NCBI GenBank assembly: GCA_025061975.1
Contig: JANXBB010000041.1
Location: forward strand, 1-10,635
Length of the DNA stretch: 10,635 nt
Reading direction: 5' to 3'
Source of the DNA: Caldifarciminota bacterium
GTDB lineage: Bacteria; Hydrothermota; Tepidihabitantia; Tepidihabitantales; CAIPLT01
Shown here: piece by piece, positions 1 through 8,300 of the stretch
How positions within the stretch are numbered: position 1 is the stretch's first letter
Layout: each line of letters starts with the position of its first letter
Position numbers and translations under genes: made by a program
Notes under the pieces: model-generated
Seen by the model: only the letters and a program-made list of their open reading frames with translations
Told to the model about the DNA's origin: nothing
Databases searched by the model: none

Positions 1-601
1 TGATGAAACGGTGGATTTAGCAATAAATCTAGGTGTTGATCCTAAAAAACAAGACCAATTAGTCCGCGGGACAGTTACGCTTCCCTATGGAACGGGTAAA
101 AAAATCCGAATATTAGTTCTAACTCGTGGTGAAAAAGAAAAAGAGGCACTTGACGCCGGAGCTGATTATGTTGGTTTTGACGAGTATATAAACAAAATAA
201 AGGATGGATGGTTAGATTTCGATGTAGTAGTAGCGACCCCTGATGTTATGTCGGAAGTAGGGAAATTAGGAAAAATTCTAGGGACCAAAGGCCTTATGCC
301 ATCACCTAAAACAGGAACTGTAACATTCGAAGTTGGGCAAGCAGTAAAAAGTCTTAAAGCTGGCAAAATTCAGATAAAGACTGATAAAACCGGAAATGTA
401 CATACAATCGTGGGCAAAGTTTCCTTTGAAAATGAGAAATTGGAAAAAAATGTTATAGCAGTGATTTCTGAACTACTCAAGCTGCGCCCGGCAACAGTAA
501 AAGGACAATATATTCGTAGTGCTACGCTTTCTGCAACAATGGGGCCAGGTTTTAAACTAGACGTTAAAGAATTAATGGAATTAGCACGAAAGGAAACATA
601 A
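1..601 (+). CDS. rplA: 50S ribosomal protein L1, 5'-truncated by window edge
   Basis: This is the L1 protein of the mobile L1 stalk near the ribosomal E site; in many bacteria it also represses translation of its own operon by binding mRNA. The reading frame is open from base 2 (Asp-Glu-Thr) and the GTG at 11 is an internal Val, not a start, so the N-terminus lies upstream of the window. About 199 residues are visible against roughly 230 for the family, so some 30-35 are missing. The family signature is clear at about 280-320: Gly-Lys-Leu-Gly followed by Gly-Thr-Lys-Gly-Leu-Met-Pro and a Pro-Lys-x-Gly-Thr segment. The C-terminal part has the usual Lys-Gly-x-Tyr-Ile-Arg and Thr-Met-Gly-Pro-Gly motifs. 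It ends with TAA only 2 nt before rplJ, which implies cotranscription. rplK is the expected upstream neighbour but is outside the window. Identification is certain. Confidence 0.97.
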   Translation, partial: DETVDLAINLGVDPKKQDQLVRGTVTLPYGTGKKIRILVLTRGEKEKEALDAGADYVGFDEYINKIKDGWLDFDVVVATPDVMSEVGKLGKILGTKGLMPSPKTGTVTFEVGQAVKSLKAGKIQIKTDKTGNVHTIVGKVSFENEKLEKNVIAVISELLKLRPATVKGQYIRSATLSATMGPGFKLDVKELMELARKET

Positions 602-603
602 TT

Positions 604-1134
604 ATGGTAGCTAACGAAAAAATTGTTATTGTAGATAACTTAGTAAGCATTTTAGAATCCGCAAAAGCAATATACTTTACAGACTTAAGTAAAATTAACG
701 CAAATGAAATTTCACAATTACGTGGGTTATGTCGCGCTCGAAATGTAAAAATAAAAGTTGTAAAAAATCGCCTTTGTCAGTTAGCATTAGAGAAAATTAA
801 CATTAAAGAGGCAGATCAGTTTCTTGTTGGGCCTACTGCTCTTTTCGTGGCATACGATGATCCTTTAGTTCCGATAAGATTGATAAAAGATTTTCGCCAA
901 AAAAATCCTCAGTTACAATTTAAAGGTGCTTTTATAGAAGGGTTAATTTTTTCGGCCAATCAGTTTGAATATCTATCTAAAATTCCTTCAAAAATTGAAC
1001 TATACGGACATTTGTTATCAGTACTTCAACAGTCAATAGTGGTTTTTGTTTATAGCTTGGAATCGCTTTTAGGGCAACTGGTTATGGGCCTTGAGGAAAT
1101 AAAAGCCAAAAAGGAATCACAAAAAGAGATTTGA
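604..1134 (+). CDS. rplJ: 50S ribosomal protein L10 (stalk base)
   Basis: L10 anchors the L7/L12 dimers to 23S rRNA at the GTPase-associated centre. The 176-residue product matches the usual 165-180. The N-terminal half carries the L10 core: Tyr-Phe-Thr-Asp-Leu near residues 19-23, then Leu-Arg-Gly-Leu-Cys and the Val-Val-Lys-Asn-Arg segment of the rRNA-binding domain, followed by a Val-Gly-Pro-Thr-Ala strand. The C-terminal part is a long helix rich in Leu, Glu and Lys, as expected for the L12-binding tail. The ATG at 604 is preceded by an AAAGGA Shine-Dalgarno (589-594) inside the rplA end. The stop is TGA. With rplA ending 2 nt upstream there is no space for the L10-type autoregulatory leader found before rplJ in many bacteria. 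The order rplA-rplJ-rplL is canonical. Confidence 0.97.
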   Translation: MVANEKIVIVDNLVSILESAKAIYFTDLSKINANEISQLRGLCRARNVKIKVVKNRLCQLALEKINIKEADQFLVGPTALFVAYDDPLVPIRLIKDFRQKNPQLQFKGAFIEGLIFSANQFEYLSKIPSKIELYGHLLSVLQQSIVVFVYSLESLLGQLVMGLEEIKAKKESQKEI

Positions 1135-1162
1135 TTGTAAACAATGAAAAATGCAACAAAAA

Positions 1163-1169
1163 GAGGAGG
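1163..1169 (+). promoter_or_regulatory. Shine-Dalgarno of rplL (GAGGAGG)
   Basis: This is a near-perfect anti-16S complement 5 nt before the ATG at 1175. It decides the start: the in-frame ATG at 1151 has no such site at a proper distance, and using it would add eight residues that the L12 family lacks. The strength fits the need for several L12 copies per ribosome. Confidence 0.85.
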
Positions 1170-1174
1170 AAAAA

Positions 1175-1576
1175 ATGAGTGACGAAAAGAAAAATATTCA
1201 ATCTATAATCGATGCAATAAGCGAATTAAAAGTAGTGGAGTTAGCAGAATTAATTTCGGCGCTTAAGGAAAAGTTTGGGATAAGTGGCGCTGCATTTGTA
1301 CCAAGTATGGTTGGCACCGGAGCTCAAGAGCAAACAGCTGCACCTGCAGCACAAGAAGAGACGAAAACTGAATACAAAGTTACTTTGGTGTCTGTTGGCG
1401 ACAAGAAAATTCAGGTTCTAAAAGAACTCCGAGCGCTTACCAATTTAGGTTTAAAAGAAGCTAAGGATTTAATTGACAAAGCACCCGCGGTAATAAAAGA
1501 GGATGCTACAAAAGAAGAAGCCGAAAAAATAAAAGCAAAACTAGAAGAGGTGGGCGCTAAAGTAGAAATTAAATAA
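1175..1576 (+). CDS. rplL: 50S ribosomal protein L7/L12
   Basis: This is the multicopy stalk protein that recruits and activates translational GTPases (EF-Tu, EF-G, IF2). The 133-residue product has the classic three-part build. Residues 1-45 form the N-terminal dimerisation and L10-binding helices. Residues about 46-66 form an Ala/Gln/Thr/Glu-rich flexible hinge. Residues 67-133 form the compact C-terminal domain with the factor-binding helix, Leu-Lys-Glu-Leu-Arg followed by Leu-Gly-Leu-Lys-Glu-Ala-Lys (82-97). Position 90 is Asn where many homologues have Gly before the Leu-Gly-Leu-Lys motif; this is probably neutral. The start at 1175 was preferred over the longer frame from 1151 because of the strong Shine-Dalgarno. 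The gene ends in two consecutive TAA codons (1574-1579), a common sign of high expression. It sits 40 nt after rplJ. Confidence 0.96.
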   Translation: MSDEKKNIQSIIDAISELKVVELAELISALKEKFGISGAAFVPSMVGTGAQEQTAAPAAQEETKTEYKVTLVSVGDKKIQVLKELRALTNLGLKEAKDLIDKAPAVIKEDATKEEAEKIKAKLEEVGAKVEIK

Positions 1577-1661
1577 TAAAGCTGATTATCTTTGGTTTTT
1601 TAGTTTTTATCAAAATTTGAAATATTATAAAACAACTTCAGTAATATTAAAGGTTTAAAAT
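1577..1661 (+). promoter_or_regulatory. rplL-rpoB intergenic region, possible attenuator or leader
   Basis: This 85-nt gap is the longest in the window. Right after the double stop there is a short AAAG...CTTT pairing (1578-1581 with 1590-1593), followed by a T-rich stretch (1594-1608) with runs of six and five T. Further on, AATATTA (1621-1627) and TAATATT (1642-1648) form a 7-bp AT-only inverted repeat. A TTGAAA at 1617 with TAATAT at 1642 could mimic a weak promoter, but the 19-nt spacer is long. In E. coli this position carries a partial terminator that lowers rpoBC relative to rplJL, so an analogous role is plausible. The stems are too short to call a true terminator. The rpoB Shine-Dalgarno is probably AAAGG at 1649-1653. 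Confidence 0.3.
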
Positions 1662-4600
1662 ATGAATATAAAAGATTTTTCTAAATTACCTCAATTTTTA
1701 GAAATTCCTGATTTACTTTCAATCCAGTTAGATTCTTTTCGTGAGTTTCTTCAGAATGACAAAAAGCCTGACGAACGAGCTAAGGTTGGATTAGAAGCAA
1801 TTCTTTATGAGAATCTTAATATTCCTGATCTGAGAAAAAATTATGCTTTAGAATATGTTAATTATGAAGTTGGGGAACCTAAATATACACCTGAAGAAGC
1901 GATTGAGAAAATGGTGTCGTACACGGTGCCTCTTAAGGTTAAAGTACGGTTGATAAAAAAAGAAAAAGATTCTGAAAAAATAAAAGATATCATAGAAGAA
2001 GAAGTTTTCTTATGCGATTTACCATATATGACTGAAAAAGGAACTTTTATCATTAACGGCGTCGAACGAGTAGTTGTAAATCAGCTTCATCGGTCACCAG
2101 GGGTGTATTTTACAAAAGAGGAAAATGAGTACCACGCATTAGTTATTCCTTATCGAGGTGCTTGGGCCGAATTTATAATCGGCGACAATGATATTTTATA
2201 TATTGTATTAGATCGGCGTCGTCGAATAAATTTAGCTACTTTTTTTCAGGCAATGGGATTTTCATATGAAGAAGTTTTTCGGATGTTTTTTAATGTAGGG
2301 TATGAAGAGTTGAAAGAAGGTTATATAATAGGGCAACAAATTGTTAGTGATAACAATTTTATTTTGGCTGAAGTTGGAGACAGATTAACGCCTGAGTTAA
2401 TTAAGCTATTGCAATCTAAGGGATTCAACAAAGCATGGATAATTGACGAAGGAGAAGTAGGAAGCAGAATATTGATCAAAACAATAAAGTCGGAAAAAAG
2501 AATGGATAAGTCAACTGCAGTAAAGAAGATCTACACGAGAATGCGTAACATTGTTCCGCATTCTGTAGAAGTTGCCGAAAATATAATTTTAGGAATGTTA
2601 TTCGATCCTAGGCGATTTAATTTAGGAGAAGTAGGGAGATACAAGTTAACCCGAAAGTTAGGACCGGAGGTAAGCGATAAAGGGCATGGTTTTACAAAAG
2701 AAGACATGATTTTGATTATAAAGAAGCTTATATCAATAAAAGAAAATCGTCTTCCGGTAGATGATATTGACCATTTAGCTAACAGAAGAGTGCGACGCGT
2801 AGGTGAACTTTTAGAAAATCAGATGCGCGCTACATTACAACAATTAGCACAAAGTATTAAAGAACGTGCTAGTTATATAGAGTTGTCTCAGGCTTCTCCA
2901 AATGATTTAATTAACGCTAATATTGTCGCTAATTCTGTAACTAAGTTCTTTACCCAAAACCAACTTTCTCAATTTATGGAGCAAACAAATCCACTTACTG
3001 AGCTCATTCATAAAAGACGAGTATCAGCCTTAGGGCCCGGTGGACTTACTAAGGAAACTGCGGGTTTTGAAGTTCGCGATGTTCATTATTCGCACTATGG
3101 AAGAATTTGTCCAATTGAAACTCCGGAAGGCCCCAACATTGGTCTAATTGCTACTATAGCTACATATGCCAAAATAGATCGGTACGGGTTTATTGCCACT
3201 CCTTATTGGAAAGTTAAGGATGGTGTGGTACTTAAAAAAATCGAGTACTTAAATCCTGAAGAAGAAGAGGGGAAATGTATTGCTCAAGCCGATTCTCCTC
3301 TTGACGAAAACCGTCGTTTTGCTAGTCGTGAAGTCATTGCTCGCAAACAAGGTGACGTAATTACTGTTACTCCGGAAGAAGTTGATTATATGGATATTAC
3401 TCCCAAACAATTGTTTTCGCCTTCTACAATTTTGATTCCGTTCCTTGAACACGATGACGCCGATCGTGCATTAATGGGTGCAAATATGCAAAGACAGGCA
3501 GTACCTCTTTTGATTCCTGAAAAACCTTTAGTTGCTACGGGAGTAGAAGGAAAGTTTGCCCGAGCGGCTAATGCAGTTATTACTGCTTCTGAGGATGGTG
3601 AAGTAATAAAAGTCGATTCTGAAACAATAGTTTTAGCAACAGATGATGGTGCCAAAGAATATAAACTAAAAAAATTTGTTAAATCCAACCAATACACGTG
3701 TCTTTCTTTCCGGCCTAAAGTAAAATTAGGCCAGAAGGTAAAAAAAGGGGATCTATTGGCAGATGGCCCAGCAACTGACGATGGGCAATTAGCGCTGGGG
3801 CGAAATGTTCTTGTTGCTTATATCCCATGGTACGGTTATAATTATGAAGACGCAATAATTGTTTCAGAAGATTTAATAAAAAACGATGCATTTACTTCAA
3901 TCCAAATTTTGGAATTTGAAATTCAAGCACGTGATACAAAATTAGGACCGGAGGAAATAACTCGCGATTTACCAGGAGTCTCCGAGAGCGAACTTGAGAA
4001 TCTTGATGAATTTGGGATTGTGAGAATTGGTGCAAAAGTTAACCCGGGCGATATTTTAGTAGGAAGAATAACTCCTAAGGGCGAGACAGAATTTACTCCG
4101 GAGGAGAGATTACTTCGAGCAATTTTTGGAGAAAAAGCGTCAAACGTTCGTGATACTTCACTGCGCGTTGAAAGCGGAGTAAGCGGAATTGTGATTGGAC
4201 GACAGATACTATCAAATTTTTCTAACCCTAACCCACTAAATAGATATCTTGAAGCAGAACGTATAAGTCGAGTCGAACATAAATACGAAATTCGAAAAAA
4301 ATTTTTACAAGAGCAATTAGCTGTAAAATTGTTTAAAATTCTGAGCGGTGAAAAAATTAGTCGAAACTTATATAATGGGAAAGAGCAACAGATACTAAAA
4401 TCCGGCGAATATTTTACTTTAGACGCCTTAAAAAATGTCGTTCGGCTTAAATTTGAAAAATTGCGAGAAATTATAAAATGTATAGGTAACCGCGAAAAAG
4501 CTTTGGAGGTTCGAAAAATTTTAGCTGAATTTGAAAAAGATGTTAAAGAATTGCAAAAAGCACAAAAAGCGGAGATTGAGCGTGTATTAAGAGGTGACGA

Positions 4601-5351
4601 GTTGCCCAAAGGCGTTTTGCAATCGGTCCGAATTTTTATCGCACAAAAAAGGAAACTTTCGGTTGGAGACAAAATGGCCGGTCGTCATGGTAATAAAGGG
4701 GTAGTCAGTAAAATTCTTCCCCGAGAAGATATGCCCTACCTTGAAGATGGTACCCCGGTTGATATTGTTCTTAATCCTTTAGGGGTTCCTTCGCGTATGA
4801 ACATCGGACAGATCTTAGAGGCTCATCTGGGTTGGGCTGCACGGGAATTAGGATATCAGGCAATTACTCCAGTATTTGAAGGTGCGACGGTAGAAGAAAT
4901 CAAAGAAGAACTAAGAAAAGCAGGTTTACCGGAAAACGGTAAAATTAAACTTTATGACGGAAGAACCGGTGAACCGTTCGACAGCGAAGTAGTTGTAGGC
5001 TGTATATATATGATGAAGCTGATTCACATGGTTGACGATAAAATCCATGCTCGTTCAATTGGCCATTACTCATTAATTACCCAACAACCCCTAGGAGGAA
5101 AAGCGCAATTTGGTGGTCAACGGTTTGGTGAAATGGAAGTTTGGGCACTAGAAGCACACGGCGCTGCTAATACTTTACAAGAAATGTTGACTATTAAATC
5201 GGACGATGTTGAAGGACGAAGTGCTTTATATAACGCATTGATTCGTGGCGAAAATCCACCAGCTCCAAAAATTCCTGCCAGTTTTTCGGTATTAGTGAAG
5301 GAATTGGCAGGGCTTTGTTTAGAATTAATTCCTGAAAAGGAGCGGAAATGA
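1662..5351 (+). CDS. rpoB: DNA-directed RNA polymerase subunit beta
   Basis: This is the catalytic beta subunit of core RNA polymerase (ribonucleotide polymerisation on DNA). The product is 1229 residues against 1342 in E. coli. In order there are the protrusion and lobe, with the conserved His-Arg-Ser-Pro-Gly-Val segment; the rifampicin cluster near 434-461; the Tyr-Glu-Asp acidic pair at E729/D730; a helical insert at about 850-976 matching the E. coli SI2 site; the active-site Lys-Met-Ala-Gly-Arg-His-Gly-Asn-Lys motif with K1004 and K1012; and the C-terminal clamp-linked Gly-Glu-Met-Glu-Val-Trp motif at 1156-1161. The region around residues 185-290 is shorter than in E. coli, so the SI1 insert seems absent or reduced. 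In the rifampicin pocket S455, H450 and R453 are retained, but E440 replaces Asp at the E. coli 516 position. The stop overlaps the rpoC start as ATGA, so the two subunits are translationally coupled. Confidence 0.98.
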   Translation: MNIKDFSKLPQFLEIPDLLSIQLDSFREFLQNDKKPDERAKVGLEAILYENLNIPDLRKNYALEYVNYEVGEPKYTPEEAIEKMVSYTVPLKVKVRLIKKEKDSEKIKDIIEEEVFLCDLPYMTEKGTFIINGVERVVVNQLHRSPGVYFTKEENEYHALVIPYRGAWAEFIIGDNDILYIVLDRRRRINLATFFQAMGFSYEEVFRMFFNVGYEELKEGYIIGQQIVSDNNFILAEVGDRLTPELIKLLQSKGFNKAWIIDEGEVGSRILIKTIKSEKRMDKSTAVKKIYTRMRNIVPHSVEVAENIILGMLFDPRRFNLGEVGRYKLTRKLGPEVSDKGHGFTKEDMILIIKKLISIKENRLPVDDIDHLANRRVRRVGELLENQMRATLQQLAQSIKERASYIELSQASPNDLINANIVANSVTKFFTQNQLSQFMEQTNPLTELIHKRRVSALGPGGLTKETAGFEVRDVHYSHYGRICPIETPEGPNIGLIATIATYAKIDRYGFIATPYWKVKDGVVLKKIEYLNPEEEEGKCIAQADSPLDENRRFASREVIARKQGDVITVTPEEVDYMDITPKQLFSPSTILIPFLEHDDADRALMGANMQRQAVPLLIPEKPLVATGVEGKFARAANAVITASEDGEVIKVDSETIVLATDDGAKEYKLKKFVKSNQYTCLSFRPKVKLGQKVKKGDLLADGPATDDGQLALGRNVLVAYIPWYGYNYEDAIIVSEDLIKNDAFTSIQILEFEIQARDTKLGPEEITRDLPGVSESELENLDEFGIVRIGAKVNPGDILVGRITPKGETEFTPEERLLRAIFGEKASNVRDTSLRVESGVSGIVIGRQILSNFSNPNPLNRYLEAERISRVEHKYEIRKKFLQEQLAVKLFKILSGEKISRNLYNGKEQQILKSGEYFTLDALKNVVRLKFEKLREIIKCIGNREKALEVRKILAEFEKDVKELQKAQKAEIERVLRGDELPKGVLQSVRIFIAQKRKLSVGDKMAGRHGNKGVVSKILPREDMPYLEDGTPVDIVLNPLGVPSRMNIGQILEAHLGWAARELGYQAITPVFEGATVEEIKEELRKAGLPENGKIKLYDGRTGEPFDSEVVVGCIYMMKLIHMVDDKIHARSIGHYSLITQQPLGGKAQFGGQRFGEMEVWALEAHGAANTLQEMLTIKSDDVEGRSALYNALIRGENPPAPKIPASFSVLVKELAGLCLELIPEKERK
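4925..4943 (+). repeat. 7-bp hairpin inside rpoB
   Basis: TTTACCG and CGGTAAA form a perfect 7-bp inverted repeat around a 5-nt GAAAA loop. It lies within the coding sequence for a Leu-Pro-Glu-Asn-Gly-Lys segment. It may be chance; no role is claimed. Confidence 0.3.
5337..5342 (+). promoter_or_regulatory. Shine-Dalgarno of rpoC (AAGGAG)
   Basis: AAGGAG ends 5 nt before the rpoC ATG at 5348 and lies inside the last codons of rpoB (Glu-Lys-Glu-Arg-Lys). Together with the ATGA overlap it fixes the rpoC start and supports coupled synthesis of beta and beta' in matched amounts. Confidence 0.8.
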
Positions 5352-8300
5352 TCGAAAAGGATTTTTTAGATTTTGAGTCACTAAGAATAAGACTTGCTTC
5401 ACCGGAAACAATTAGATCGTGGTCTTCCGGTGAAGTTACAAAACCGGAAACAATAAATTACAGAACCCAAAAACCTGAAAGGGACGGTTTATTTTGCGAA
5501 AGGATTTTCGGTCCTGTCAACGATTATGAGTGCAATTGTGGGAAATATAAAAAAGTAAAGTATAAAGGGATTGTTTGCGATCGTTGCGGAGTAGAAGTAA
5601 CTACTTCTAAGGTTCGTAGAGAACGTATGGGACATATAGAACTTGTTGTTCCCGTAGCACATACTCTATTTTATCAAGCGCCACAATCAAAAATTGCATT
5701 AGTGCTGGGACTTTCATCTCAAGAAGTGGAAGCAATTGTTAATTACGAGGTATATGTAGTCTTAGAAAAAGGAAATTCTCCATATAAAGTAATGGATTTG
5801 CTTTCTGAAGAAGATTATTTTAATGAACGAGATAAATACGAAGGTTTTGTATGCGATACCGGGGCACCAGCCTTAAAATATTTGTTACGAAACATTGACC
5901 TAGAAGAGTTATCTTATGACTTACGAGCTAAAATAAAACTTGAATCTTCAAGAAGGTTTATGTTGTTACGAAGACTTCGTGTTATCGAAGCGTTTCGTAG
6001 CAGTGGCATAAAGCCCGAATGGATGATTTTAGAGGTTTTACCGGTTATTCCACCAGATTTAAGGCCTTTAGTACCGTTGGACGGAGGGCGTTATGCTACA
6101 GCCGACTTAAATGATCTTTACAAACGCGTAATAGTTAGAAACAATCGGTTAAAGAATTTATTGTCAATAAAAACGCCCGAAATAATTTTGAAAAATGAAA
6201 AAAGAATGCTTCAGGATGCAGTTGATGCTCTGTTTAATAACGAAAAACGTCCTCGTCCTATAAAAGGTAAAGGAAATAGGCCTCTAAAAAGTCTCTGTGA
6301 AATTTTACGGGGCAAGCAAGGACGTTTCCGTCATAATTTATTAGGGAAGCGCGTTGACTATTCTGGACGTTCGGTTATAGTGGTCGATCCTAATTTAAAA
6401 TTGTCCCAGTGTTCACTACCTAAAGAAATGGCACTTGAACTATTTAAACCGGTTATTTATCGAAAATTAGAAGAAAAAGGAATTGCTGATAGCGAAAAAA
6501 GTGATAAAATATTATATAAACGCGAAGCTCCTGAAGTTTGGGAAATATTAGAAGAAGTTACCCGAGATTGGCCGGTGCTTCTTAATCGTGCTCCAACACT
6601 TCATCGAGTATCAATTCAGGCATTTTTCCCTGTTCTTTCTGAAGCCCGTGCTATCGGCATACATCCTATGGTTTGCCCACCATTTAATGCTGATTTTGAC
6701 GGCGATACTATGTCAGTGCATGTGCCGTTGACTCCGGAAGCTATTTTAGAGTCGGCAATTTTAATGCTTTCGTCCAATAATATTTTATCTCCGGCTAATG
6801 GTAAACCGTTAACTGCTCCCACCCAGGATATTGTAGCAGGTATTTATTATTTAACGAAAACCAAACCGAATATAAAATCTGACAGGAAATATTATGACGA
6901 CTTTTTTGAGGTTCATTCTGCGGTGGATTTAGGGGTACTCGACATTCATACACCGATAGAATTTAGGTATAAAGGAATTAAATATGAAACTACTGCAGGG
7001 CGAGTATTATTTAATGAGGTTCTACCGGAGGACCTTCGATTTGTTAACGAGACCATTGATAAAACAAAACTCGTCCGATTAATTGAAATTTGCACAAAAA
7101 AGTTTAAATTTAGTGAAGTTGCCGAATTGCTTGACCGAATAAAAGATTTAGGCTTTAAAATTGCTACTAAATCAGGGTTATCAATCGGTATTGATGACAT
7201 TGTTACGCCACCGGAAAAAATCAAAATTTTGAAGAAAAGCGAAGCCGAGTTAAAAAAGATAATAGATAATTATAATAGAGGACTTATTACCGAAGCTGAA
7301 AAATATGATAATACAGTAAATATCTGGACTTTGGCAACCGGTGAGGTTGAAGAAGCTCTTATGGAACACTTAGCTAAAGATCAGGACGGATTTAATCCAA
7401 TCTTCATTTTACTGGATTCCGGTGCTCGTGGATCACGAACCCAAGCCGCACAAATAGGGGGAATGCGTGGGCTTATGGCTAAACCTCGGCGTGGTACCGA
7501 AAAAGAAGAGGTAATTGAAACACCGATAAAAAGTTCTTTTAAAGAAGGGCTTTCAGTATGGGAATATTTTATTTCAACCCACGGTGCTCGCAAGGGATTG
7601 ACTGATACAGCATTAAAAACTGCTGAAGCGGGTTATCTAACTCGTCGATTAGTCGATGTAGCTCAAGGCGTGATTATTACTATGGAGGATTGCGGGACAA
7701 TTTTAGGCGAAGACGTTTCGGCTTTGCGGGAAGGTGGGGAAGTAATCGAATCGCTAGCAGAACGTATTGCCGGTCGAATTGCTGCAGATGATATTTATAA
7801 TCCGATTACTAAGGAATTAATCGTTAAGCGTGGTGAAGAAATAACTGACGAGAAAGCCGAGGAGATTGAAAATGCAGGTATTGAGACAGTACGTGTACGT
7901 TCGGTATTAACATGCGAGGCCAAAGAAGGACTTTGTGTAAAATGTTATGGTCGGAATTTAGCAACAGGTCGACTTGTAGAAATCGGCGAAGCAGTAGGAG
8001 TAATTGCTGCACAATCGATTGGTGAACCCGGAACGCAGTTAACCTTACGAACTTTTCATATTGGTGGAATAGCAACAAGAATTGGGGAACAGACTAAAGC
8101 GATAGCAAAATTTGATGGCACAGTTAAATTTGAAGATTTAAATGCGGTAAAGCGGAGCGACGGTGAAATTGTTGCACTTGATGCCGGCAAAATGGTCTTA
8201 ACCGGTGATGGACGTGCATTAACTTACAGTGTACCTAAAGGTGCAATATTACGAGTTTCTTCAGGAGAAAAAGTTAAAGGAGAAACGGTTTTATTTGAAT

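Noticed and set aside
11..13. GTG as a start codon for rplA
   Set aside because: The frame stays open to base 2 with the conserved Asp-Glu-Thr-Val-Asp segment, so this GTG is an internal Val in a truncated gene.
1151..1174. Upstream in-frame ATG extending rplL by eight residues
   Set aside because: The strong Shine-Dalgarno at 1163-1169 lies inside this extension and serves the ATG at 1175, which gives the normal L12 N-terminus.
1617..1647. Possible promoter TTGAAA...TAATAT before rpoB
   Set aside because: The 19-nt spacer is long and AT-rich DNA yields such boxes often; it is noted only as part of the intergenic region.
4095..4106. Shine-Dalgarno-like GGAGGAG inside rpoB, with similar sites at 2663, 3948 and 7024
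   Set aside because: They come from Pro-Glu codons (CCG GAG) and no suitable start codon with a plausible new gene follows.
3923..4672. 249-codon open frame on the minus strand inside rpoB
   Set aside because: It lies fully opposite the SI2-like insert of rpoB, is Ser/Phe/Arg/Leu-rich as expected for the complement of Lys/Glu-rich codons, and shows no recognisable domain.
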